From: JBDTRY01 sp039931435
GTDB lineage: Bacteria; Acidobacteriota; Thermoanaerobaculia; Gp7-AA8
Length of the DNA: 7,421 bases
Assembly: GCA_039931435.1 (NCBI GenBank)
Contig: JBDTRY010000194.1
Location: forward strand, 1-7,421
Reading direction: 5' to 3'
Shown: piece after piece, positions 1 through 7,095 of the stretch
Layout: each line of letters starts with the position of its first letter
How positions within the stretch are numbered: the stretch's first letter is position 1
Program-made: the position numbers and the translations under genes
The notes under the pieces: generated by a model
What the model was told of the DNA's origin: nothing
Seen by the model: the letters and a program-made list of their open reading frames with translations, nothing else
Databases searched by the model: none

Positions 1-48
1 GTCGCACGATCCGGTGGGGCGAGGGTACAACAGCCGGTGGCGCCTCCG

Positions 49-735
49 TCAAGTTGCGCGGTTGACCGGAAGGACCGCGGAAATGCCCAGGATGGCGAAG
101 GCCCGGACGGGAAATGTTCCCAATCCACGCACAGGAGCGGGCACCGCGAAAAACCGGAATGGTCCGGACAGCAGATGCAGGTTGGCCATGTGCTCGACGA
201 TGGGAATCTCCTTCTCGAGCAGCGAGGAGTGAGCTGGGCGGTGCATCGCTGCCATATCGTCGATGTTCAGCGAGTCGATTCCCACGATCGCCGCACCGGA
301 ACGCGCAAGTACCTCGACGGCCAACTCACCCAGGAAGGGATGGCCTTCGAAGTACTGCCTGGTTCCCCAGTGTCTGGACCAGCCGGTATGAATCAGCACG
401 GCCTTTCCCTGAAGATCCAGATCCGAAAAAAAATCTGCGCCGATTGACCGGGAACTCGATCGCCTCGTATTTATGACCACTCCTTCGAGGTCGGCAAGTG
501 ATTCCAGCGGAAGTGCGGCGATGTCCTTTCCCGACTCGAAGCGATGCCACGGCGAGTCCACGTAGGTACCGGTATTGGCGACCATACTCAGGCGGCCGAT
601 TTGAAACGTCGTTCCCTCCGCGTAGATTGCGGAGGAATCAGCGCGGGTAAGATGATCGGTGATCGCGGGTCCGGGCAGGCCCGGATAGGTGATCATCCCT
701 TCTTCGATGATGTGGCTGAGGTCCACCATGCGCAT
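49..735 (-). CDS. Cyclase family (kynurenine formamidase-like) hydrolase
   Basis: The 228-residue product reads as a cyclase/kynurenine formamidase-fold protein of usual length for the family. It opens with MRMVDLSHIIEEGMITYPG, the typical N-terminal 'DLSH...G...YPG' strand. The family metal motif HxGTHxDxPxH appears as NTGTYVDSPWH (residues 54-64), so two usual His ligands are Asn54 and Tyr58, while Asp60 and His64 remain. The later His (His169 in RPAHSSLL) and Glu (Glu181 in PIVEHMANL) are also kept. HTGWSRHWGT (116-125), HPFL and GIDSLNIDD (152-160) are marks of the NTGTY subfamily as I know it. I chose the ATG at 735 because it gives the family-typical N-terminus; an ATG at 729 and one at 768 are alternatives, and none has a clear ribosome-binding site. 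No signal peptide is visible, so it is probably cytoplasmic. It is transcribed divergently from the formate dehydrogenase operon. The substrate is unknown: formamidase activity on N-formylkynurenine is one possibility, but the changed metal site argues for caution. Confidence 0.88.
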   Translation of the reverse strand: MRMVDLSHIIEEGMITYPGLPGPAITDHLTRADSSAIYAEGTTFQIGRLSMVANTGTYVDSPWHRFESGKDIAALPLESLADLEGVVINTRRSSSRSIGADFFSDLDLQGKAVLIHTGWSRHWGTRQYFEGHPFLGELAVEVLARSGAAIVGIDSLNIDDMAAMHRPAHSSLLEKEIPIVEHMANLHLLSGPFRFFAVPAPVRGLGTFPVRAFAILGISAVLPVNRAT

Positions 736-876
736 CGTGCACTGAGTGTACGATTCACGCAGCCCCATGGGAACTCAGGCCTTACTGCCTGCAGAGCGCA
801 ATGGACTTTATCGAGTGACGACGGCTCATCTCTTGCACGAACGGAAATGCCGCATGAACGGGCAGAAGGAGAGACA
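736..876. promoter_or_regulatory. Divergent spacer between hydrolase and fdhA
   Basis: These 141 bases lie between two genes transcribed away from each other and must hold the promoters of both, unless transcripts start inside the genes. I looked for -35/-10 pairs and for sigma-54 (TGGCAC-N5-TTGC) boxes and found none convincing. The clearest element is the fdhA ribosome-binding site at the right end. An open reading frame runs through the spacer in the fdhA frame, but its sequence has no family resemblance and no Tat motif. Confidence 0.45.
864..871 (+). promoter_or_regulatory. Ribosome-binding site that fixes the fdhA start
   Basis: AGAAGGAG lies 5 bases before the GTG at 877, an ideal Shine-Dalgarno match and spacing. 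The upstream ATG at 847 has no comparable site. The protein from GTG 877 begins (M)ILDLIASWPLLKQL, like the N-termini I recall for this formate dehydrogenase family, which supports GTG 877 over ATG 847 or ATG 955. Confidence 0.8.
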
Positions 877-3800
877 GTGATCCTCGACCTCATCGCCAGT
901 TGGCCCCTGCTCAAGCAGTTGCGTGACCGGGCCGATGGCACCGGCCCGGAGTCCATGAGCGAACGCACTCGCGATCTTCTTCCGAAGACCGCAGGAACCG
1001 AAGTGACGCGATCTGTCTGCCCATTCTGCGCCGTAGGCTGCGGCCAGCTCATTCATCACAAGGACGGAAAGATTGTCTCCATTGAAGGAGACCCTCAGTC
1101 ACCCATCTCCCGAGGCCATCTCTGCCCCAAAGGCGCGGCCAGCCATCAGTTGCTCACTCATCCAGCGCGCGCCACGAAGGTGAAGTATCGCGCTCCCCGC
1201 TCCCGTAAATGGCAGGACCTCGAGCTGGACACGGCCATGCACATGGTTGCCGATCGAGTATGGCAGAGCCGCGAACGGACATTCACCGAAAAGCGCGACG
1301 GCAGGTCGCTCATGCAGTGCTCAGGCATTGCTCATTTAGGGGGAGCCACTCTCGACAATGAGGAAAATTACCTGATCAAGAAACTCTTCACGGCAGGCCT
1401 GGGCATGGTGGCAGTGAGCAACCAGGCCAGAATATGACACAGCTCCACGGTGCCCGGTCTGGGCACCTCCTTCGGCCGGGGCGGGGCGACGACCGCTCAG
1501 CAGGATCTTTCGAACTCTGACGCCATCCTCATCATGGGCTCGTCGATGGCCGAAAACCATCCCGTCGGATTCCAATGGGTCGTTGAGGCAAGGGAAAAGG
1601 GAGCGTCGATCATTCACGTCGATCCTCGGTTCACTCGCACGTCCGCCATGTCCGACATATGGGTGCCGATTCGCGCCGGAACGGACATCGTCTTTCTGGG
1701 GGCGCTGGTCAACCACGTTCTGCAGAACGATCTGGCCTTTCTCGATTACGTCATCCCCTACACCAACGCTGCAACGATTCTGAGCGAGGAGATGAAAGAC
1801 ACCGAGGACCTCGACGGTCTCTTTTCCGGATGGGACGAGAAAAAGAAGCGTTACGACCCGGAGACCTGGACGTACGCCGGCGATGAGTTCGAGGGCTCCT
1901 CCGGTCATGACAAAGGGGGTGGCGGACACGGCAAGGATCGAGGAGGTGAAGCGCAGACTTTCGACAGCTCGATTCGTGACGAAACTCTCCAGAATCCACG
2001 CTGCGTCTACCAGGTTCTGAAGCGTCATTTTTCCCGATACACACCGGAGAGAGTCGAGCGGTCGTGCGGGGTTCCGAGTGAGGCTTTCCTTCGCGTGGCG
2101 GCCGCGTTCTGTTCAGCGTCCGGCCCTGAAAAGACCGGCGCGATCTGTTACGCGGTGGGATGGACGCAGCATTCGACCGGCGTACAAATCATTCGAACCG
2201 CCGCGATTCTGCAACTGCTTCTCGGGAACATCGGCCGCCCCGGCGGTGGAATCATGGCCCTGAGGGGTCACGCATCGATTCAAGGCTCGACCGACATTCC
2301 CACCCTTTACGACATCCTCCCCGGCTACCTGCCGATGCCCATCTTCGATGCCGGAGTTACCACCCTGAGCGACTACGTACAGAAGCACCGTTCGGAAAAA
2401 GGCTGGTGGGCAAACTTCGACAAGTACATCGTCAGCCTCCTGAAGTCGTACTACGGCGAAGCGGCCACGCCAGGAAATCAATTCGGATATGAGTTTCTGC
2501 CCCGGCTCACCGGCGATCACTCCCATCAGGGCTACTTCCTGTCGATGCAGAAGGGCGAGATCGAAGGGCTGTTCGTGATGGGACAGAATCCGGCCGTCGG
2601 CTCGCCTAACTCGCGCCTGGAGAGAAAAGCGCTGTCGGCCCTGAAGTGGCTTGTCGTTCGTGACCTCGTCGAGATCGAAACCGCCTCGTTCTGGCTCGAT
2701 TCTCCGGAAGTGCAACGAGGCGAGCTGAACACCGAAGACATTGATACAGAGGTATTCTTTTTCCCAGCCGCTGCCCATGCGGAGAAGGACGGCTGCTTCA
2801 CCAATACACAGCGGTTAATTCAGTGGCATTCGAAAGCCGTGGATGCGCCCGGCGACGCACGCAGCGAAAGCTGGTTTGTCTATCACCTCGGAGTGCTCCT
2901 GAAGGAAAAAGCCGCGGCTGTTCCGACACCGCGAAACGCGGCGCTTAATGCACTGGTCTGGGACTACAGCACGCACGGAAGCATCGCCGAGCCATCCGCC
3001 GAACAGGTGCTGAAGGAGATCAACGGCTGGACGGTGGAAGACCGCCGGCTCGTCAAGGGCTACACCGATCTGAAGGCCGACGGTTCGACGGCATGCGGCT
3101 GTTGGATCTACTCCGGAGTATTTCCCGCGGAGAACGAGAATCGGGCCAAGGCCCGTGAAGCGAAAACGTTTCTCGGTCACGGCTGGGGTTACGCCTGGCC
3201 TGCAGACCGGCGCATTCTCTACAACCGCGCTTCGGCTCGTCCGGACGGCAGCCCCTGGAGCGAACGAAAGAAACTGGTCTGGTGGGACGCCAAGAAAAAC
3301 GAGTGGACCGGAAATGACACGCCTGACTTTACGAAAAGTAAACCGCCGGATTACAGACCTGCTGACAATGCGCGAGGAGACGACGCCATCCGAGGAGATC
3401 AGCCTTTCATCATGCATCCCGATGGCGTGGGATGGATCTGGGTTTCGTCGGGTCTCAAAGACGGCCCCCTTCCGACGCACTATGAACCTCTGGAATCACC
3501 GTTCCGGAATTCTCTCTATGACCAGGACGTGAATCCCGCCGCCGACAGAATGGCCGCGGCCGACAACGCCTGGGCCGCATCGCCCGATCCACGCTTTCCA
3601 CACGTGCTCACTACGTATCGGCTCACCGAGCACCATACCGCGGGAGGGATGAGCCGCACGGTCGAGCACCTGGCGGAACTCCAGCCCGAGCTTTTCTGCG
3701 AGATGTCCATCGAACTGGCGCGCGAAATCGGCGCCGAACACGGCGGTTGGGTCACGGTCTCGACCCCGCGTGGAATCATCGAGGCCAGAGCCATGGTCAC

Positions 3801-4074
3801 GCCGCGGATGCGTCCTCTCGAGGTAGAGGGACGAATCATTCATCAGGTCGGTCTTCCCTATCACTGGGGACAGCGAGGCATTGTCACCGGGGACGTGGTG
3901 AACGACCTCATCGGCCTCTCCGAGGAGCCGAACGTGAAAATCATGGAGAGTAAGGCGCTGGTGTGCAACCTCAGGTCCGGCCGAAGGCCACGCGGCCAGG
4001 AACTGGTCGCGGAGATGAAACGCAATGCGGAGCAGGCCTCCGATCGTCTGCAAAAGGCCGGAGGACAGTCATGA
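877..4074 (+). CDS. fdhA: Formate dehydrogenase catalytic subunit, selenocysteine-containing
   Basis: This is the molybdopterin-dependent catalytic subunit, 1,065 residues when the in-frame TGA at 1435-1437 is read as selenocysteine 187. The N-terminal [4Fe-4S] domain has Cys48, Cys51, Cys55 and Cys83 (CPFCAVGCGQ ... CPKG). The context NQARI-Sec-HSSTVPGLGTSFGRG matches the active-site segment of E. coli FdnG (NQARV-Sec-HGPTVASL), with catalytic His188 next to Sec. Further family marks are HPVGF (about 228), NIGRPGGG (451-458), GQNPAVGSPNS (about 569) and a C-terminal molybdopterin-binding domain from about residue 905 to 1030. A Gly/His/Lys/Asp-rich insert occupies about 333-360. The reaction is formate to CO2 plus two electrons, passed to FdhB. 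There is no twin-arginine signal, unlike FdnG, so it is probably cytoplasmic. The GTG start is set by the strong ribosome-binding site at 864-871. The reading frame is open on both sides of the TGA. The end overlaps fdhB by 4 bases (ATGA), implying coupled translation. Confidence 0.96.
1435..1437 (+). other. In-frame UGA read as selenocysteine (Sec187 of FdhA)
   Basis: The TGA sits exactly where selenoprotein formate dehydrogenases carry Sec, between NQARI and HSSTVPG. The same frame stays open for 874 codons after it with strong family similarity, so it is not a true stop. The GTG at 1450, which would start a false downstream gene, has no ribosome-binding site. Confidence 0.95.
1449..1467 (+). 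promoter_or_regulatory. Bacterial SECIS hairpin in fdhA
   Basis: GGTGCCC (1449-1455) and GGGCACC (1461-1467) form a perfect 7-bp stem closing the loop GGTCT. The loop GGU begins at base 22 counted from the U of UGA, the same spacing as I count in E. coli fdhF, whose apex is also GGUCU. This is the signal that SelB with Sec-tRNA binds to recode the UGA. In the E. coli element a U at position 17 is bulged; here the corresponding U (1451) is present but can pair with A1465. Confidence 0.9.
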
Positions 4075-4853
4075 CCGTCACCGGCTTCTTTACCGACTCG
4101 ACGCTCTGCATCGGCTGCAAGGCGTGCGAGGTTGCCTGCAAAGAGTGGAATGAGGTTCCAGGCGACGGCTTCTCATTTTCCGGGATGTCCTACGACAACA
4201 CGGTCACTCTCAGCGCCTCCACCTGGCGGCATGTGAAATTCGTCGAGGGCGAGCCCATCATCGGCACCGGCGGCAACGGCGGAGCAGAGATGACCTGGGA
4301 GTTTTCGTCAGACGTCTGCAAGCATTGCGGAGTGGCGGGGTGCCTCGAGGCCTGTCCTACCGGAGCGATCATACGCACCGAATTCGGCGGCGTATTCATT
4401 CAACCCGACATCTGCAATGGATGCGGATACTGCGTGGTGGCGTGCCCGTTCGGAGTGGTTAGTAAGAGGGAAGACGACGGACGGGTCTTCAAGTGTACCT
4501 TCTGCTATGACCGTCAGATCGCAGGCTTGGTTCCGGCCTGCGCAAAGGCATGCCCGACTGAATCGATCCGCTTCGGAGAACTCGACACCCTTCTGGAAAT
4601 CGCCGACGCAAGGATCGAACACCTCCTCAGTTCGGGAATGACAGACGCCACTCTGTACAACCCGACCGACAGCAGTGTCGGCGGCATCCATGCCTTCTTT
4701 CTTTTACGCGGAGATCCCAGGAGCTACAACCTTCCGCCAGACCCGCAGGTTCCGACGACGTTGCTAGCCGCGGGCTGGAAATCAGCGGCGGCAACAGCCG
4801 GCGTCATCCTTGCCGGCTCGCTCCTGGCATTTGTCCTCGGCGGTTCCGAGTGA
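4071..4853 (+). CDS. fdhB: Formate dehydrogenase iron-sulfur (beta) subunit
   Basis: This 260-residue electron-transfer subunit has four ferredoxin-type cysteine clusters: Cys13/16/19/23, Cys83/86/91/95, Cys115/118/121/125 and Cys142/145/157/161. That is the arrangement of the FdnH/HybA/DmsB-type subunits with four [4Fe-4S] clusters. It should carry electrons from FdhA to the membrane subunit. The C-terminus has a hydrophobic helix (about 238-257, AAATAGVILAGSLLAFVL), comparable to the membrane anchor of FdnH. There is no signal peptide. The ATG at 4071 overlaps the fdhA stop and is preceded by GGAGG at 4060-4064 with 6-base spacing, which fixes the start. Its own stop overlaps the start of the NrfD gene. 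Confidence 0.95.
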   Translation: MTVTGFFTDSTLCIGCKACEVACKEWNEVPGDGFSFSGMSYDNTVTLSASTWRHVKFVEGEPIIGTGGNGGAEMTWEFSSDVCKHCGVAGCLEACPTGAIIRTEFGGVFIQPDICNGCGYCVVACPFGVVSKREDDGRVFKCTFCYDRQIAGLVPACAKACPTESIRFGELDTLLEIADARIEHLLSSGMTDATLYNPTDSSVGGIHAFFLLRGDPRSYNLPPDPQVPTTLLAAGWKSAAATAGVILAGSLLAFVLGGSE

Positions 4854-5869
4854 GCGAGGCAGGTTCAGGGCGAGCAAGCGAAACCCGGCTCGAAGCCTTG
4901 AAAGAGCAGGCGCTGCGTAGCGGAGCCGTGACCGCGGAAGGCATTCGCGCTTCGGGCGGTCCTCTACCTCCCGCCTCTCCGACCACTGGTTATTACGGCA
5001 CGCCGCTGTTCCATGAACCGACCTGGACATGGGAAATACCTCTCTATTTTTTCGTGGGAGGAGCCGCGGGAGTCTCGGCAATCATCGGAGTGACGGCGAA
5101 CATCAATGGGCTGAACGATCTCTCTCACGATGCCAGGCTGATTGCCGCCGCCGGAAGCGTCCTCTCCGGTGTTCTTCTCGTATCGGATCTGGGCCGGCCT
5201 GGGCGTTTCCTGAACATGTTGCGGGTGATCAAGCTGCAGAGTCCCATGTCCGTCGGGGCCTGGACCCTGCTCACCTTCTCGACGGCAGCAGGAGTGGCGG
5301 GAGCGGCAAGCCTGATCGACCAACCCGGCGGAAATCCTCCGCTCCGGCTTCTCGGCGACTGTTCGGCAATCCTCTCCGCGCTCACGGGCGCCGTGATGGC
5401 AACCTATACCGGGGTACTCGTGGGAGCGACAGTGATTCCGGTATGGGCTACGAACGTACGCACGCTCCCGGCGCACTTCGGCGCGTCATCCGTGGCCTCG
5501 GCTGCGTCCCTGCTGGAAATTTGCGGACATCGTCAGAGAGGTCTGGGCCGCCTGGCCACGCTCGCAGCCGCTGCCGAAACGGCTGCGGCTGTGCATCTTC
5601 ATGTGCGCACCGACCGCTCCCTCGAGCCCCTGAAACGGGGATTGAGCGGAGCCCTGACCACTACCGGCGCGTTGCTCTCGGGGCCCATTCCTCTGGCCCT
5701 GCGGCTGCTGGGGAGCAGATCAGTCCGCTCCCGTCAGTTGGCGGCAGTCTCGTCGATAGCCGGATCCCTGCTGACCCGTTATGCATGGGTGTCTGCGGGC
5801 AAGGCGTCGTCCAGGGACTCTTCCATTCCGCTCCGGCTGGACCGCCCAGCGAGCACTTCCGAGGGGTAG
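4850..5869 (+). CDS. nrfD: NrfD/PsrC-type membrane subunit of formate dehydrogenase
   Basis: This 339-residue polytopic membrane protein is the likely quinone-reactive subunit. After a hydrophilic N-terminus of about 60 residues, about eight hydrophobic segments can be seen near 62-84, 97-113, 134-156, 172-196, 209-226, 233-251, 264-286 and 297-315. The loop DLGRPGRFLNMLRV (113-126) followed by SPMSVGAW is typical of NrfD proteins paired with FdhA and FdhB. NrfD proteins carry no haem, unlike the cytochrome b gamma subunit FdnI, so electrons would pass from FdhB clusters straight to quinone. The start is a GTG at 4850 that overlaps the fdhB stop (GTGA). The upstream ribosome-binding site is weak, so translation probably depends on coupling. 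The gene ends the operon as far as visible. No fdhD, fdhE or sel gene follows. Confidence 0.92.
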   Translation: MSEAGSGRASETRLEALKEQALRSGAVTAEGIRASGGPLPPASPTTGYYGTPLFHEPTWTWEIPLYFFVGGAAGVSAIIGVTANINGLNDLSHDARLIAAAGSVLSGVLLVSDLGRPGRFLNMLRVIKLQSPMSVGAWTLLTFSTAAGVAGAASLIDQPGGNPPLRLLGDCSAILSALTGAVMATYTGVLVGATVIPVWATNVRTLPAHFGASSVASAASLLEICGHRQRGLGRLATLAAAAETAAAVHLHVRTDRSLEPLKRGLSGALTTTGALLSGPIPLALRLLGSRSVRSRQLAAVSSIAGSLLTRYAWVSAGKASSRDSSIPLRLDRPASTSEG

Positions 5870-6076
5870 CCGCTTCCCCACGGACCGGCAAGCCCCGTTA
5901 AGCAACAGCCATGGCAGCGAACTTGTAATGATGGGCCTGGGGGGACTACGTTGCAGCGCCTTCTCAATCGCGAAAGTTGACGCATATACTTCTAGGGCCG
6001 CACGGCGCTACCCGGAAGAAGAACTGTTTCTTTGCTTGTTGTGACGGACACTATAAAAAGGGAGGACCAGTATCCG
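5870..6076. other. Spacer between NrfD gene and exported-protein gene
   Basis: These 207 bases hold no gene I can support. No convincing hairpin terminator follows the NrfD gene. TATACT at 5985-5990 and TATAAA at 6052-6057 look like -10 boxes but lack well-spaced -35 partners. It remains open whether the next gene has its own promoter or is read through from the operon. Confidence 0.4.
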
Positions 6077-6757
6077 ATGAATTTCCAAAATGCTTCTACG
6101 GTGTGCGCTCTGCTCGCCGGCATGATTTTCCCCACAGCCGCATATGCACAGGCCACCGCCGCTTCCCCAACCGCGCGCCAGACCGTGACGGAGGAAGGAT
6201 TCACGATTCAGTTCCCAACGACGTTCAGCAAACCGGCTCGCCAGGTGCAGACCATCAAGTCTGAATCAGGACCGATCAAGCAGGTCACTTTCGTGTCCAA
6301 ATCTCCCGAGGGCGTGGCCTGTGTGATGGCATACAGCGAACTGACCGGCGACATCCTCGACCCGAAAAAGATGATGGAGAGTGGACGGGACTCACTCCTG
6401 AAGAGCCTCAACGCACAGATCGAGAGCGAGAAGGACGACGACATCGACGGCCATCCGGGAATGAGTTTTCTCTACTCTGCTTCGGCACCCAAAGCAATCG
6501 CCGCTCGCACAGACCTGCTCGTGGCCGGCCCGAGGATGTACCAGTTGATCTACATCACCCCGTCCGTGGAAGCGCGGCAGCAGCCCAGTGCCCAGGAATG
6601 CTTCAGCGGATTCAAGGTCACGAGTGTGACGACGGCCGCGCCGACTCCGGAACCGGCAGCGATGCCCGGAAGAGCCGCCTCCACGGCCTCGCCGGCACCA
6701 GCAGCCTCGCCGATGTCGATGGCCACTCCGGCTCCGTCTTCCACCCCGCACCGCTGA
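6077..6757 (+). CDS. Exported protein of unknown function, Ala/Pro-rich tail
   Basis: I do not recognise a named family for this 226-residue protein. Residues 1-24 look like a Sec signal peptide, with a hydrophobic stretch (VCALLAGMIFPTAAYA) and a probable signal peptidase I site AYA|Q after Ala24, although the n-region lacks Lys or Arg. Residues about 38-185 form an alpha/beta domain: GFTIQFPTTFS opens it, RTDLLVAGPRMYQLIYITP is a likely late strand, and CFSGFKV closes it. This layout resembles PsbP/DcrB-like (DUF1795-type) small exported domains, which is only a suggestion. Cys82 and Cys175 could form a disulfide after export. The tail, about 187-226, is almost only Ala, Pro, Ser, Thr and Met, suggesting a flexible linker. 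I chose ATG 6077 because of GGGAGG at 6060-6065 (11-base spacing) and the signal peptide; a TTG at 6032 would extend it by 15 residues. Nothing ties it to the formate dehydrogenase except position. Confidence 0.8.
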   Translation: MNFQNASTVCALLAGMIFPTAAYAQATAASPTARQTVTEEGFTIQFPTTFSKPARQVQTIKSESGPIKQVTFVSKSPEGVACVMAYSELTGDILDPKKMMESGRDSLLKSLNAQIESEKDDDIDGHPGMSFLYSASAPKAIAARTDLLVAGPRMYQLIYITPSVEARQQPSAQECFSGFKVTSVTTAAPTPEPAAMPGRAASTASPAPAASPMSMATPAPSSTPHR

Positions 6758-6781
6758 TCAACTCACCAGCGACATCCCAGT

Positions 6782-6807
6782 CCTTCCCCCGCTCCTGCGG
6801 GGGAAGG
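6782..6807 (+). terminator. Strong GC hairpin after exported-protein gene
   Basis: CCTTCCCCCGC and GCGGGGGAAGG make a perfect 11-bp stem with a TCCT loop, 24 bases after the stop codon at 6757. The position fits a transcription end or a 3'-protecting hairpin. There is no run of T after it, so it is not a standard intrinsic terminator; it might instead be a dispersed palindromic repeat. Confidence 0.5.
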
Positions 6808-6848
6808 GAATCGGACACGAAACGCACCCCACCGGCATGAGGAAACAT

Positions 6849-6861
6849 GTCATCCCGAACG
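6849..6861 (+). repeat. Solitary left-end fragment of the GTCATCC repeat
   Basis: GTCATCCCGAACG matches the left arm start of the inverted-repeat elements at 6909 and 7138 (GTCATCCCGAGCG, GTCATCCTGAGCG) with one or two differences. No matching right arm is seen before the 29-base repeat at 6871, so it is probably a decayed or truncated copy. Confidence 0.5.
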
Positions 6862-6870
6862 AACCAACAG

Positions 6871-7084
6871 CGGGAACGCTGAACCAGGGTGCAGAAACTA
6901 TAAGCGCGGTCATCCCGAGCGAGAGCGGGGGACCCCAGTGGACGGGGGGCACGATCCATGGGGCGCTTACCACCCGCCCCTCTCGGATTCCTCGCTCACG
7001 CTCGGAATGACCCGTTTGCGAAGCATCGCTTGTTGAATCTCCAGAGCCGATCTCACAGAACGCCATGTGAGTTTCTTACAAGCG
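6871..7084 (+). repeat. Nested composite repeat, unit 1
   Basis: This unit has three parts in order: a 29-base module (6871-6899), an inverted-repeat core (6909-7011), and a 21-base module starting CATGTGAGTTTCTTACAAGC (7064-7084). The end of the first module (AGAAACT) is the reverse complement of AGTTTCT in the last, so outer and inner arms nest. Unit 2 repeats the same order. No protein is supported here. The 52 bases between the core and the last module are not shared with unit 2. Confidence 0.7.
6909..7011. repeat. Inverted-repeat core of unit 1
   Basis: GTCATCCCGAG at 6909-6919 is answered by CTCGGAATGAC at 7001-7011, inverted with one mismatch. Weaker complementarity continues inward (GCGAGAGCGGGG against CTCGCTCACGC). 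The core is about 103 bp. It resembles GTCATCC-GAGCG intergenic repeats seen in several GC-rich environmental phyla; that comparison is from memory. Confidence 0.75.
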
Positions 7085-7095
7085 AGGGCACAGCG

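Noticed and set aside
14..476. Plus-strand open frames over the hydrolase gene
   Set aside because: They overlap a well-supported minus-strand gene and show composition typical of shadow frames.
544..876. Upstream extension of the fdhA reading frame to an ATG at 544
   Set aside because: It runs antisense through the start of the hydrolase gene, has no family resemblance, and the strong ribosome-binding site points to GTG 877.
1336..4053. Long antisense open frames across fdhA (1336-2028, 2113-2778, 2815-3480, 3496-4053)
   Set aside because: They are Arg/Ser/Gly-rich shadows of a GC-rich coding gene with no recognisable motifs.
1450..4074. Separate gene starting at GTG 1450
   Set aside because: The same frame continues from upstream through a TGA at the known Sec site, and the GTG lies inside the SECIS stem without a ribosome-binding site.
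5029..5901. Plus-strand open frame of 290 residues within the NrfD gene
   Set aside because: It is Arg/Ser/Gly-rich with no membrane segments, and the overlapping frame is a clear NrfD protein.
5962..6057. Possible promoters: TATACT at 5985, TTGACG at 5977, TATAAA at 6052
   Set aside because: No -35/-10 pair has acceptable spacing and both halves recognisable; TATAAA would put the transcript start almost on the ribosome-binding site.
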